Shown: positions 16,948 to 26,170 of the stretch, one piece after another
Layout of the letters: each line of letters begins with the position of its first letter
Position numbering within the stretch: position 1 is the first letter of the stretch
From: Sulfurospirillum diekertiae
GTDB lineage: Bacteria > Campylobacterota > Campylobacteria > Campylobacterales > Sulfurospirillaceae
Length of the DNA: 64,000 nucleotides
Direction: 5' to 3'
NCBI RefSeq assembly: GCF_011769985.2
Contig: NZ_CP039734.2
Location: 1,922,001 to 1,986,000 of the forward strand
The notes under the pieces: model-generated
The model's database searches: none
Seen by the model: only the letters and a program-made list of their open reading frames with translations
What the model was told of the DNA's origin: nothing
Program-made: the position numbers and the translations under genes

Positions 16948-18297
16948 TTAGAAATCTTTTACGATGTGCGCCATTAACCATGTCATCGCCAAAAGATCGG
17001 CACTGCCTCCTGGAGAGAGGTTTTTTGAGATCATATCTTCATCCAAAGCCTTCAAGTGAATGTCCAAATTTTGGGCATTAGGCTTTACATGTAAAAGCGC
17101 TTTCGCTTTTGTTTTCGCGTACTCAAGCCCTGCCATGCCACCTCGTGACCAGAGCGTGCTGTCCTCTAAAAGTGACATCAGGAACAACAGGGTTCTTTTC
17201 AGCGCAACCGCTTCACCCTCTTCTTCTTTACACGCTTGAAAAAAGGGTAGAGAGGTTTCAAAGATGATGGCAAAACCACTCTGCGCGATGCCGCGAATAC
17301 CACTGCTTCCCGTTTCATAAAAGAAGCGTGCCCCTGCGCTGTTAGGCTTTACATGTAAAAGATCGTCTTCAACCAAATTCGCGCATAAGGCTTGCATTTG
17401 GGCTTGTAAGTTTTTACATGTAAAGCGTTGATCGCATCCTTTGAGTCGCCCCATAGCTCCGCAAAAAACGGCTAAACAGAAGATCATGCCTTTGTGGGTA
17501 TTGACATTTGACGTTGCTTCAAACATCGCTTTTTCACAGGCAATGCCAATCTCTCGAAGCCTTACAAAGCTCTGTTTGGCATCTTCATGAGCGTCAATTT
17601 GCGCAGTTTCAATCCACTGTGTCACAAACGGTTTGATGGCACGAATGCTGGCGTAAAAGGTGTGAATGTCCATATCGTGATGTGCGCCACTGTTGGCTTG
17701 GTCGACCAAACCCGGCTTTGGAGTGAGCTCCACTTCAGTTTGCATGGCGCGTTCGCACCACAAAGCAATCGAGTGAGCAAACGCATGTTTTTCAACTAAA
17801 TGTTTGATATGTGCGTTCAATTCCATGTATGTGTGTTTTTGAGCGCGCGCACACAGTTTTGCCTCTTCTTCACAGATAAAACAGCGTCGTTTAGAAAGTC
17901 CAAGCGTGCTTCGTGAGAGAATGTTACCTGTTAAATCCAGCACATCAATATCCATCAAACGTCCCAGAGGATGGCTGTTTTCCAGTTTACATGTCAAGGC
18001 TTTGAGTGTCTTTGCATCTGCTTTACATGTAAAAAAAGATTCCGCTCCCGTAGAGGGTTGTTTACTCTCGCACGCCAGTAGTTCGATGCCTTCGTTTTCA
18101 ATCATTTCAAGCAGTGCTTGATGCGCAATTTCATGCACAACCACCGCTTCATGTGAGAGTTTAATAAGGCTAGGAATGTTAATCGTAAGGGAGATAAGCG
18201 ATGCCAAAGGGTGGCGGCTCAAAAGCTCTTTTTGCTTCCAAGCACGCTCCTCTTTGGCGCGTAAAATAGCGTCTAACGATGTCGGTTGGTCTATCAT
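16948..18297 (-). CDS. citXG: CitX-CitG fusion for citrate lyase prosthetic group
   Basis: The 449-aa protein fuses CitX (residues ~1-165; HPLGRLMDIDVLD, RCFICEEEAK) to CitG (~170-449; ELTPKPGLVDQANSGAHHDMD, SNVNTHKGMIF, SPGGSADLLAMTW). CitG makes 2'-(5''-triphosphoribosyl)-3'-dephospho-CoA from ATP and dephospho-CoA, and CitX attaches it to the acyl carrier CitD. The same fusion occurs in other bacteria. It abuts citF with no gap. The gene holds four perfect TTTACATGTAAA palindromes (17084, 17348, 17413, 18022), coding Leu-His-Val-Lys or Phe-Thr-Cys-Lys, and one near-copy at about 17984. Confidence 0.93.
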   Translation of the reverse strand: MIDQPTSLDAILRAKEERAWKQKELLSRHPLASLISLTINIPSLIKLSHEAVVVHEIAHQALLEMIENEGIELLACESKQPSTGAESFFTCKADAKTLKALTCKLENSHPLGRLMDIDVLDLTGNILSRSTLGLSKRRCFICEEEAKLCARAQKHTYMELNAHIKHLVEKHAFAHSIALWCERAMQTEVELTPKPGLVDQANSGAHHDMDIHTFYASIRAIKPFVTQWIETAQIDAHEDAKQSFVRLREIGIACEKAMFEATSNVNTHKGMIFCLAVFCGAMGRLKGCDQRFTCKNLQAQMQALCANLVEDDLLHVKPNSAGARFFYETGSSGIRGIAQSGFAIIFETSLPFFQACKEEEGEAVALKRTLLFLMSLLEDSTLWSRGGMAGLEYAKTKAKALLHVKPNAQNLDIHLKALDEDMISKNLSPGGSADLLAMTWLMAHIVKDF

Positions 18298-19737
18298 TTA
18301 TGCCAATTGGCGCACGACGTCGATGATGGAACCATCACGGTATCGAATGACCGCAACGACTTTGTCGGTGTATTGAATCTCAGCAGGGACACCACATAGT
18401 GCAATGGCTCGCTCATACAGCTCTTCGATCTCGACGATATGAAGCCCTGCTTTTTTAAGGCGTGCTTTGAGTTCCACATTTTTCGGATTGACCGCAATAC
18501 CTTGATCGGTGACGAGCACATCAACGCTGCTACCAGGGGTTACGATGGTATTGACTCGTTTCGTCACGGTTGGAATACGTCCACGCGTCAGGGGCGCTAC
18601 GATAATGGAAAGTTTCGCATCGGCCGCTGTGTCACTGTGTCCACCCGAAGCGCCACGTAACAAGCCTTTTGAGCCCGTGATGACATTGACGTTAAAGTCA
18701 ACATCGACCTCAAGCGCACTGAGGACAACGATGTCAAGCTGTTTGGTTGCGGCACCTTTAGAGCTTGGATTAGCGTATTCATTCGCGCTGATTTCAATAT
18801 GGTTTTTATTTTCACCCAATGATTTTGCGGCAAATTCATCAAAACTTTGGACGTCCAAAAGCGTTTTAATAAGACCGCGTTTGAGCATGTAAACCATTGT
18901 ACCCGTGATGCCACCGAGTCCAAAACTGGCATGAATGCCTTGTTCTTCCATCTTTTCACTCAAAAAGACCGTTGTTGCCAAAGAGGCGCCACCCGTTCCG
19001 GTTTGAATGCTAAATCCCTCTGTAAAAAGCCCCGAATGTTCAATCACTTTTGCCGTATGCCCTGCGAGTAAAAGCTCTTTAGGATTGGTCGTCATACGTG
19101 TTTCACCTGCACCAATTTTGGAAGGATCACCCACCTCATCAACCACGACCACCGCATCCACTTGATCTTGAGAAAGACTCGCGGGTACATTGGGATACTC
19201 TTCTAACGATTCGCTCAGAGCGATTACATAGTTTGCATACTGTGCATCAATCATGGCATAACCCAGTGAGCCACATTTGGAACGACCTGAGTAACCATTG
19301 GCATTACCAAAAACATCGCATACGGGAACACCTAAAAACGCTACATCAATTTTAAGTTCACCCGTTTGAAGCAGATGCACACGTCCACCGTGAGAGTGAA
19401 TTTGCACCGGTTTTTCCATCAACCCTTTGGAAATAGCTTCACCGAGTTTGCTTCTAAGTCCTGAAGTATAAATCTCTGTCACCACACCATTTTTAATGTG
19501 CTCAATCACAGGATCATGCACGGAAGCGAGTGAACTTGAAGCTAAGGTCAGGTTTTTAAAGCCCATTTTAGCGATGACATTCATCACGTTGTTAAGCAAA
19601 AGATCGCCGCCACGAAACGCATGGTGAAAAGAGATAGTCATACCATCTTTTAACCCTGAGCGATGAATCGCCTCTTCAATACTCAAACAGAGCTTAGCAC
19701 GCCTGTCTTCACCTTTCGTATGATCTTTACATGTAAA
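17084..19737. repeat. Dense cluster of the 12-bp palindrome TTTACATGTAAA
   Basis: Five perfect copies lie here (17084, 17348, 17413, 18022, 19726), plus a near-copy at about 17984. The other perfect copies in the window start at 1553, 12067, 13797, 15868, 23211, 26838, 31869, 38913, 39132 and 42706; one-mismatch copies lie at 30648, 33134 and 61018. They fall both inside genes, in the two non-stop frames, and in short intergenic spaces. Counted by eye, so the total is a minimum. Confidence 0.85.
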
Positions 19738-19797
19738 AAGGGGTGCACCCACCGTTGTGAGTTTGTCTACTTTAAATTGTTTTTCAAAATCTTTCAT
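18298..19797 (-). CDS. citF: Citrate lyase alpha subunit (citrate:acetyl-ACP transferase)
   Basis: The 499-aa subunit exchanges the acetyl group on the CitD carrier for citrate, giving citryl-ACP. Family features include GMTISFHHAFRGGD, GRVHLLQTGEL and GAGETRMTTNPKELL. The start at 19797 (MKDFEKQF) is chosen because it overlaps the citE stop by four bases (ATGA); the longer frame to 19845 lies inside citE. TTTACATGTAAA occurs at 19726-19737 (Phe-Thr-Cys-Lys near residue 21). Cytoplasmic; part of the alpha/beta/gamma citrate lyase complex. Confidence 0.94.
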   Translation of the reverse strand: MKDFEKQFKVDKLTTVGAPLFTCKDHTKGEDRRAKLCLSIEEAIHRSGLKDGMTISFHHAFRGGDLLLNNVMNVIAKMGFKNLTLASSSLASVHDPVIEHIKNGVVTEIYTSGLRSKLGEAISKGLMEKPVQIHSHGGRVHLLQTGELKIDVAFLGVPVCDVFGNANGYSGRSKCGSLGYAMIDAQYANYVIALSESLEEYPNVPASLSQDQVDAVVVVDEVGDPSKIGAGETRMTTNPKELLLAGHTAKVIEHSGLFTEGFSIQTGTGGASLATTVFLSEKMEEQGIHASFGLGGITGTMVYMLKRGLIKTLLDVQSFDEFAAKSLGENKNHIEISANEYANPSSKGAATKQLDIVVLSALEVDVDFNVNVITGSKGLLRGASGGHSDTAADAKLSIIVAPLTRGRIPTVTKRVNTIVTPGSSVDVLVTDQGIAVNPKNVELKARLKKAGLHIVEIEELYERAIALCGVPAEIQYTDKVVAVIRYRDGSIIDVVRQLA

Positions 19798-20681
19798 TGA
19801 TCGTCTCCTAAAACACCTGACGCACGGGCTAAATCCATAATCCATTCGGCTCTTAAAATAACAGGAGCATCGACCATCTTACCATCGAGTGAAATAACAC
19901 CAAGACCACGTGCTTTCGCATCTTTTGCGGCTTCTAACACTTCAATTGCCCAGTTAATATTCTTTTTAGATGGCGCAAAAGCGCTATGAAGCCATGGAAT
20001 TTGGTTTGGATTAATCAATGATTTGCCATCAAATCCAAGTCCTTTAATATAATCCACTTCGTGCATAAAGCCTTCTTTGTCTTTGACATCGGAAAAGACG
20101 GAGTCAAACGCACCGATTTTTGCGGCACGAGCTGCGAGTAAGATTTGGTTACGCGCTGCCATAAGCTCATGCCCCTCTTTGGTGCGTTGCGTATGAAGAT
20201 CACGCACAAAATCTTCTGCCCCTAAAGCAATACCCATCAAACGTTTAGAACATCTGGCAATATCTACGGCATTGACCACACCCAGCGCACTTTCAATGGC
20301 GGCTAAAAGCATCGTCTTCTTCCCTTTGCCTATGCGATTTTCAATGTGTGAAATCTCTTGTTCCATCTCTAAAACATCATCTACTGTATCGGTTTTTGGA
20401 AGACGAATAATATCTACCCCTCCTCTAATCGCCGCTTCTAAGTCCAAAAGACCAAACGGGGAGTTAAGAGGATTGACACGAACGGCGGTTTCAATATCTT
20501 TATAAGTAAAATGTTGCAACGCATGGTAAACCATCATACGTGCAGAATCTTTTTCACTGAGTGCCACTGAGTCTTCAAGGTCAAACATCACCGTATCTGG
20601 TTTATAAATAAATGCGTTACAGACCATTCCTGTGTTAGAACCTGGCACAAACAACATACTTCTTCGTAATTTCTGTTTCAT
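19794..20681 (-). CDS. citE: Citrate lyase beta subunit (citryl-ACP lyase)
   Basis: The 295-aa TIM-barrel enzyme splits citryl-ACP into oxaloacetate and acetyl-ACP. RRSMLFVPGSN at the N-terminus, DLEDSVA (metal-binding), AVRVNPLNSPFG and ALGAEDFV are family hallmarks. Start ATG 20681 has GGAG nine bases upstream and overlaps the citD stop (ATGA); the earlier ATG at 20696 sits on the ribosome site itself. Tightly coupled to citD and citF. Confidence 0.94.
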   Translation of the reverse strand: MKQKLRRSMLFVPGSNTGMVCNAFIYKPDTVMFDLEDSVALSEKDSARMMVYHALQHFTYKDIETAVRVNPLNSPFGLLDLEAAIRGGVDIIRLPKTDTVDDVLEMEQEISHIENRIGKGKKTMLLAAIESALGVVNAVDIARCSKRLMGIALGAEDFVRDLHTQRTKEGHELMAARNQILLAARAAKIGAFDSVFSDVKDKEGFMHEVDYIKGLGFDGKSLINPNQIPWLHSAFAPSKKNINWAIEVLEAAKDAKARGLGVISLDGKMVDAPVILRAEWIMDLARASGVLGDDQ

Positions 20682-20977
20682 GATAACATACTCCAATCGG
20701 GCTCAGCTTGTGATAAAGCTCTTAAAATAGCAGTTTGAACACGCGCTTTAATCACATAATCAAGTGCACCTTTGTCTTGAACAATGAGTTTAATGCTATC
20801 CACTTTCATTGCCTTGACCGTCTCCAAGATAAGTGATCGTATAGCATCGCCATAGATCTCTTCGACACTACTTTCCAACTCGATTACGATTTCTTTCTCT
20901 TCGATGGGCATTACGCGAACAAAAGCATCGCTCGATTCCAGTGTTCCCGCATGCGCAGTCTCTAGTTTTTTGCTCAT
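20678..20977 (-). CDS. citD: Citrate lyase acyl carrier (gamma) subunit
   Basis: The 99-aa carrier has the conserved AGTLESSD motif, and Ser15 corresponds to the serine that carries the phosphoribosyl-dephospho-CoA arm in characterised CitD. Length is normal for the family. Its ATG overlaps the citC stop by four bases and its stop overlaps the citE start, so all three are translationally coupled. The prosthetic group is made and attached by CitXG, encoded two genes downstream. Confidence 0.94.
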   Translation of the reverse strand: MSKKLETAHAGTLESSDAFVRVMPIEEKEIVIELESSVEEIYGDAIRSLILETVKAMKVDSIKLIVQDKGALDYVIKARVQTAILRALSQAEPDWSMLS

Positions 20978-21993
20978 TTTACTTCCTCTTTAGACATCAT
21001 TTTCGCAATCAACGCATACGTTGTCGGAGGAACCAAAGGGAGGATCTCTTCCAAACGATTTTCATGCATTAATTTTCTGACTCTCGAAGCCGAAATTGGC
21101 TCACCACCGTACTCAATGCGTCCTAACTCTACCACCTCAATGGGTGGAAATTCACTTGGGCGGACGAGTAGCTTTTTCATCTGCTGATTGTACTCATTTG
21201 TCACGGCACATAAAGGTTCAACACCGACATATCGGTGCGTAATGCCCAATTGCGGGGCAAGATGATTTCTAAAGATATTGAGATCCAACTCCGTATAAAG
21301 CGAATCAATCTGACGTTTGTCCTTAATAAAATAAGTCGGAAACGTCGCTTTAGAAATAATATAGTCTGAACCCTCATGTATCGTGAGGTTTTCAAGATCT
21401 TCCAATCCATCACAAATTAAACGGTAACGATCTTTAAAGGTAAAAAAGGAAGCATCTTCCTTCACCACAAACAGATGTACCCACTCGGAACGTTCACACG
21501 CTTGTTCCACCAAATAACGATGCCCTAAGGTAAACGGGTTTGCATTCATCACAATGCTACCGACCACATCACCGGTATGTTTATACTTACGCAATCTTTT
21601 TTTATACAGATCGATATTATAGCTGTTCTCCATCAAAATAACGTGATGATTTGCTTGTTCGATATACTTAAATCCACACGACTCAAATACCTCCTGATAA
21701 TCTGGCTTTGTAAATAAAAATAGATCATGCCTTCCTTCACGAAATGCCACCTTTAAAAGTTCACTCATGAGACTCAGCGCTAAGCCCTCTCCACGCATAC
21801 TTTCATCCAGTGCAATGTTCTTGAGCACTCGACCACTCAGTCCTCCGCACGCTACAATGCGGTCATCTTCTTTGGCAATGACAAAAATTTCAACATCTTC
21901 TGACATCTCTAAATCAACACTTTGCAAGAAGTCATTAATCTTTTGTCTTCTTACGGTGCTGGTTTGAGGGACTTCAGAAAAGATAAAACTCAT
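20974..21993 (-). CDS. citC: [Citrate (pro-3S)-lyase] ligase
   Basis: The 339-aa enzyme acetylates the thiol of the CitD prosthetic group using ATP and acetate, activating citrate lyase. Residues ~1-115 are a GNAT-like domain (IVACGGLSGRVLKNIALDE). The rest is a nucleotidyltransferase domain with the HxGH-like NPFTLGHRYL motif and ISASRVRKLM. The start overlaps the stop of the AbrB-type membrane gene by four bases, and the stop overlaps citD. Confidence 0.93.
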   Translation of the reverse strand: MSFIFSEVPQTSTVRRQKINDFLQSVDLEMSEDVEIFVIAKEDDRIVACGGLSGRVLKNIALDESMRGEGLALSLMSELLKVAFREGRHDLFLFTKPDYQEVFESCGFKYIEQANHHVILMENSYNIDLYKKRLRKYKHTGDVVGSIVMNANPFTLGHRYLVEQACERSEWVHLFVVKEDASFFTFKDRYRLICDGLEDLENLTIHEGSDYIISKATFPTYFIKDKRQIDSLYTELDLNIFRNHLAPQLGITHRYVGVEPLCAVTNEYNQQMKKLLVRPSEFPPIEVVELGRIEYGGEPISASRVRKLMHENRLEEILPLVPPTTYALIAKMMSKEEVK

Positions 21994-23045
21994 CGACCCT
22001 CTTTCTTATGCAACACCTTGACAAACATAGGGGCAACACTCATCACCAACAACATCCTCACGATATGATGAAGGGCAACATACGGCAAATTAGCCCCTAC
22101 AATGATGGCGATGACATTCATCTCTGACTGACCACCGGGAGAAAAGGCTAACATAATCGAGAGCAGTGGAAATTCTGTCATCCACGAAACGATCGCAATA
22201 AAGAGAGATGAGACGAGGAGCAAAACAAAAAAATAGCCTAACGTTTGTGCTAAAACTTTGACAATCTCTTTAAGCGTAACCCCTACAAAAACAAAACCAA
22301 CCGTAGTACCTAAAATGAGTTGAATGACTTTAATCACTTCATTAGGAGGACGTGAATAGACAAGCCCTGAGCCATAAATCAGAGCACCCAAAAACATCGG
22401 ACCAATCATCGTGCCACCTGGAATTTTAAGCTTCAAAGCGCCCCACCAACCCAAGAGGGCACAGAAGGTTAGAATGATCATATCGTGAGGATCACTGTTT
22501 AAAAAAGGTTGTGTGATGCTTGCTCTGCCATCTAACGAGACATGAGAAAGGGCTTGAATGATAAAGGGAAGTGTAAAAACGATAAATAGCAGTCGTGATG
22601 ATTGGGTCAGTGTGACTTTATACACATTAGCGCCCATTGATTCTGCTAACATCACCATTTCAAGAAGGCCTCCTGGCATGGCACTAAAATAGGCTGTCAT
22701 CTTATCAAACTTCAGCCACTTCCAATAATAGAGCATACCACAAAATGTGACGACAATGACAAAAGGAAGGATTAAAACGAGGCTGGAGATAAAATCACCC
22801 AAATACTTCAAAATATCAGGATGAAAAGCGCTCCCAATGGTAATGCCCAAAACGGCACGTGCAGGAGCGGAAAACATTTTAGGAGAACGAAGAGGAAGAG
22901 CCTCAAAACGACTGGCAATAGCAATAGCAACAATCGCACCTAAAAGCCACGGCAAAGGCGTTCTTAAATACGAAAAGATTATGGCGCCTATTAGCCCTAT
23001 TAACAATGATATTAGAACGGGAAGAAAGCGTTTAGGCCATAGCAT
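21990..23045 (-). CDS. AbrB-family membrane protein heading the citrate operon
   Basis: The protein has about ten transmembrane helices and the internal duplication of the AbrB family (COG3180): TPLPWLLGAI with AMPGGLLEMVMLAES in the first half and GGTMIGPMFLGA with SPGGQSEMNVIA in the second. The family was once labelled ammonia monooxygenase and is probably a transporter of unknown substrate. I chose ATG 23045 (351 aa, family length, GGA seven bases ahead); the frame is open to 23198. Coupling to citC by a 4-bp overlap suggests a role in citrate use, possibly organic-acid transport. No CitS/CitT-type carrier is nearby. Confidence 0.8.
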   Translation of the reverse strand: MLWPKRFLPVLISLLIGLIGAIIFSYLRTPLPWLLGAIVAIAIASRFEALPLRSPKMFSAPARAVLGITIGSAFHPDILKYLGDFISSLVLILPFVIVVTFCGMLYYWKWLKFDKMTAYFSAMPGGLLEMVMLAESMGANVYKVTLTQSSRLLFIVFTLPFIIQALSHVSLDGRASITQPFLNSDPHDMIILTFCALLGWWGALKLKIPGGTMIGPMFLGALIYGSGLVYSRPPNEVIKVIQLILGTTVGFVFVGVTLKEIVKVLAQTLGYFFVLLLVSSLFIAIVSWMTEFPLLSIMLAFSPGGQSEMNVIAIIVGANLPYVALHHIVRMLLVMSVAPMFVKVLHKKEGR

Positions 23046-23226
23046 TGAATCATCCAAAAATAGTTTAGGTAAACCCAAAAATAGTATCTTCTTTTTCATT
23101 AAGAAGAGATAATGGAAAAGAGTAGAAAAAGGGCTAAAAATGGTCTTTTTGATGCATATAAACGCGATTGAAGAGAGCATAACACTACGCCAAGACAACC
23201 CTTTTCATTCTTTACATGTAAAGAGA

Positions 23227-24420
23227 TTAAGGGCAAAGTATTCGTTGTAATTTTAAGCCAAAATAAAACGTAGATACAACAATTAACGACAAAAGAATTA
23301 AGAAAGCATCCCAGCCTAAATATTGATAAAAAACACCCGGAGCAAATGTTCCTACGGTTCCACCTGCATAGTAAAAAGAGAGATACAATCCATTGGAAAT
23401 AGCACGATTTTCAAGCGCTAGTTTGCTAATAAGTCCTGAAGCTACAGAGTGAATAATAAAAAAGCCCGCACAAAAGACAAACATACCACCAAACATCACC
23501 ATGTAGTTATTCACATGAAATACTTGTAATCCCACAAGGTAAGTAAAAATGCCGATGATAATTGTCTTGGTCTCATTTCCAAAAAGACGGATCATCCATA
23601 AAACACGAATGGAAATAATAAAACCGATGATGTAGCCCGCATACATCATGCCTACTTTTCCATATCCCATCGTTGAACTGAGATTTTTAAGTTGAAAAGG
23701 CAAAAAGTTAAGCAGTGCTTGAAAAACAAAGAAGATAAAAAACATCATGGCATAGATATTAAAAAACGTTTTGTTTTTCACTATATCCAAAATTTGGGAA
23801 CGTTTTGGTTTCACAAAATCGACTTTAAGCTCTTCGCTAAGAAAACTCAGCGCTCCAAACATCACAATTAACGAGACCCCTAAAAAAACAAAAAAGAGCC
23901 TCCAACCAAACAGATCACTGAGTATGCCTGAAAGCAATCGCCCCAAAAATCCACCCAAAATCGTCGCACCGATGTAGTAGCCAATAGACTGTTGCACCTT
24001 CTCTTTGGGCGTAATAAAGCCAATATAACTCATTAAAGAGGTCAACACGGCAGGAATTAAAATACCCTGTAAAGCACGAATCGCCAGCAATACAGAATAC
24101 GTACTGCTCCACGAGAAGCAAAGCTCTAAAATTCCTAGCATTAAAACAGCATTTCTTAAAAAGAGTTTGGATGAAAACGTCTCTAAAATATAACCATAAA
24201 AGATCGGTGCAAACCCAAGTGGTAGCATAATCACGGTGGTAAAGATGACCGCCTCAAAACGGCTTAAGTCAAACTCTTTTTCAAAAAGCGGTTGGATGGG
24301 TTGAACAGCATAAAGCGTACACAGGGTAAAGATCGTACAAAGATAAATGATGAGGAGTTGGTGGTGAATGAGAAAATAAGAAAGGGAGCCTTTGCCCCCT
24401 TCTCTATTTATAATTGTCAA
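23227..24420 (-). CDS. MFS transporter, YnfM-like
   Basis: About 12 transmembrane helices and the MFS loop between helices 2 and 3 are visible; the start of the conserved part (LCTLYAVQPIQPLFEKEF) resembles YnfM/arabinose-efflux-type carriers. No ATG or GTG lies in the right place, so I take TTG 24420, with GGGA eight bases ahead, giving 397 aa; the frame is open further into the upstream phosphoribosyltransferase gene. A terminator-like hairpin (24382-24401) falls inside this N-terminal stretch, so the start is uncertain. Substrate unknown. TTTACATGTAAA lies just past the stop (23211-23222). Confidence 0.75.
   Translation of the reverse strand: MTIINREGGKGSLSYFLIHHQLLIIYLCTIFTLCTLYAVQPIQPLFEKEFDLSRFEAVIFTTVIMLPLGFAPIFYGYILETFSSKLFLRNAVLMLGILELCFSWSSTYSVLLAIRALQGILIPAVLTSLMSYIGFITPKEKVQQSIGYYIGATILGGFLGRLLSGILSDLFGWRLFFVFLGVSLIVMFGALSFLSEELKVDFVKPKRSQILDIVKNKTFFNIYAMMFFIFFVFQALLNFLPFQLKNLSSTMGYGKVGMMYAGYIIGFIISIRVLWMIRLFGNETKTIIIGIFTYLVGLQVFHVNNYMVMFGGMFVFCAGFFIIHSVASGLISKLALENRAISNGLYLSFYYAGGTVGTFAPGVFYQYLGWDAFLILLSLIVVSTFYFGLKLQRILCP
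24382..24401 (-). terminator. Probable terminator after the phosphoribosyltransferase
   Basis: On the minus strand AAGGGGGC pairs with GCTCCCTT (one G-U pair) around a 4-base loop, followed by a T-rich stretch TTATTTT. It begins three bases after the phosphoribosyltransferase stop. It may end that transcript or attenuate read-through into the MFS gene. Confidence 0.6.
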
Positions 24421-24853
24421 TTTGAAAATCCCAGAAAAACTCAATCCACTCGGTTGTTTCGCGAGCAGCAAAATCTGGGCGGAGCAGTGCTTTTTCTTTG
24501 TAAAATACCGAAGCAATTTTAAAATCAACTTCAGGGTATTTTGCTCTTAGAACACGCTCTATTTCGATCATTGTCTCGCCACTATCAATGATATCATCGA
24601 CAATAACGACACGTTTGGCTCTGCTTAAATCAGGAACATTAAAGATGTTGATGGTATCAAGCTTATGTGTCTCTTCATAATGCACCGAATTGATCGAGTA
24701 AAGATCACGCATTTCTAATGCTTCCGCTAAAAAATGACCTAAGGTCATACCACCACGAGCCACCGCTAAAATAACATCAGGCTTATAGGGCTTGATCTCT
24801 TTGGCAAGGGTGTTCACATCTATTTTAAACTCTTCATAACTATAAAAACGCAA
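24404..24853 (-). CDS. Purine phosphoribosyltransferase (Gpt/Hpt-like)
   Basis: The 149-aa type I phosphoribosyltransferase has the PRPP-binding motif VVIVDDIIDSGETM and an early AVARGGMTLG loop. It would convert a purine base and PRPP to the nucleotide. The length is close to xanthine-guanine phosphoribosyltransferase (152 aa in E. coli). It starts one base after the NCS2 permease stop, so uptake and salvage are co-expressed. Which base (guanine, xanthine or hypoxanthine) is not decided by what I can see. Confidence 0.88.
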   Translation of the reverse strand: MRFYSYEEFKIDVNTLAKEIKPYKPDVILAVARGGMTLGHFLAEALEMRDLYSINSVHYEETHKLDTINIFNVPDLSRAKRVVIVDDIIDSGETMIEIERVLRAKYPEVDFKIASVFYKEKALLRPDFAARETTEWIEFFWDFQIDNYK

Positions 24854-24854
24854 A

Positions 24855-26147
24855 TTAATGTCCTTCCTGTACGATAAATACGGTTAAACTGACAAACGTC
24901 AGAAACAAAATACCAAAGTTAATATCTTTAAACTCTTTTTTGATCACTTTAATGAGTACATACGAAATCAAACCAAATGCCAAACCGTTGGTAATGGAGA
25001 AGGTTAAAGGCATCATTATGACAATCAAAAACGTTGAAACGGCAATAGCGGTATCTTTAAAGTTAATGTGGGAAAGTTCCCCAAACATCAAAACACCGAC
25101 CATGACCAAAACAGGATAGATTGCATTTTCAGGAATCGCCTTAAACAGAGGCATCATAAACAGCGTCAATACAAAACAAAGTCCTGTCACAATAGCCGTT
25201 AACCCTGTTCGTCCACCCTCTTCTACACCTGCGGCACTTTCGACAAATGCCGTGGTAGTAGAAACACCCACTACCGCACACACAGTACTGGCAAGTGCAT
25301 CCACTTCTAATGTTTTTTGAAGCTCTTTACCATCATCTTTAAACAAACCTGCACGAAAACCAACGCCTGCAAGCGTTCCAAGTGAGTCAAACAAATCGGT
25401 AATCAAGAAGGTAATAATCACAGGAAAAAGTGAAAAGGTCAAGGCACTTTTAATATCAAGCTCAAAAGCAATGGGACTGACTGAAGCAGGAAGCGAAAAA
25501 AATTCTGTTGGGTAAGGAGCGATGCCTACAACCCACGCTACAATCGCCGTTGTGACAACAGCTAAGATAAATGAGCCTTTGAGTTTCCATGAGTAAAACG
25601 CAAACACTAAAACAAGGCCTAAAACACCCAGCAAGACATTAGGATTTTTAAAATTACCCACGCCGACCAAAACAGCAGGATTGGCAATCACCATTCCCAT
25701 ACTTTTAAGTCCAATAAAGGCGATAAAAGAGCCAATACCCGCACTAATCGCACGTCTAAGATCGTGTGGCACACTCTTCATAATCCACACCCGAAGCGGT
25801 GTTAAAGAAAGAACGAGGAACAAAAGCCCTGAGAGGAACACAACCCCAAGAGCGGTTTGCCAAGGCACTTTCATACCCAAAACCAAACCAAACGTAAAGT
25901 AAGCATTAAGTCCCATACCCACGCTCATAGCAATCGGTGTGTTCGCCCAAAGTCCATTAAGAATGGACGAAAAAATTGTAATCAAAGCCGTCGCGGTGAT
26001 CAATGCTTCCATTGGCATACCCGTTTTGCTCATGATAATAGCATTGACAGGCACGATGTACATCATGGTCAAAAACGTCGTAAACCCAGCTGTAAACTCG
26101 GTTTTGACCGTTGTACCATTTTTTTCCAGTTTGAAAAAGTCCACCAA
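24855..26147 (-). CDS. NCS2-family purine permease (AzgA/PbuG-like)
   Basis: The 430-aa protein has about 12-14 transmembrane segments and AzgA-branch signatures: TEFTAGFTTFLTMMYI, MSVGMGLNAYFTF, STTTAFVESAAGVEEGGRTG. This branch imports hypoxanthine, guanine or adenine by proton symport. The first codon is TTG (26147), with GTG two codons... directly next; AAGGA lies six bases before the TTG. It is paired with a purine phosphoribosyltransferase, consistent with base salvage. Confidence 0.9.
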   Translation of the reverse strand: MVDFFKLEKNGTTVKTEFTAGFTTFLTMMYIVPVNAIIMSKTGMPMEALITATALITIFSSILNGLWANTPIAMSVGMGLNAYFTFGLVLGMKVPWQTALGVVFLSGLLFLVLSLTPLRVWIMKSVPHDLRRAISAGIGSFIAFIGLKSMGMVIANPAVLVGVGNFKNPNVLLGVLGLVLVFAFYSWKLKGSFILAVVTTAIVAWVVGIAPYPTEFFSLPASVSPIAFELDIKSALTFSLFPVIITFLITDLFDSLGTLAGVGFRAGLFKDDGKELQKTLEVDALASTVCAVVGVSTTTAFVESAAGVEEGGRTGLTAIVTGLCFVLTLFMMPLFKAIPENAIYPVLVMVGVLMFGELSHINFKDTAIAVSTFLIVIMMPLTFSITNGLAFGLISYVLIKVIKKEFKDINFGILFLTFVSLTVFIVQEGH

Positions 26148-26170
26148 AGTAGATCCTTTAAATTAAGATA

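Noticed and set aside
12355-19355. Long plus-strand frames opposite lplT, aas and the citrate genes
   Set aside because: They are shadows of strong minus-strand genes, lack start signals and give no recognisable proteins.
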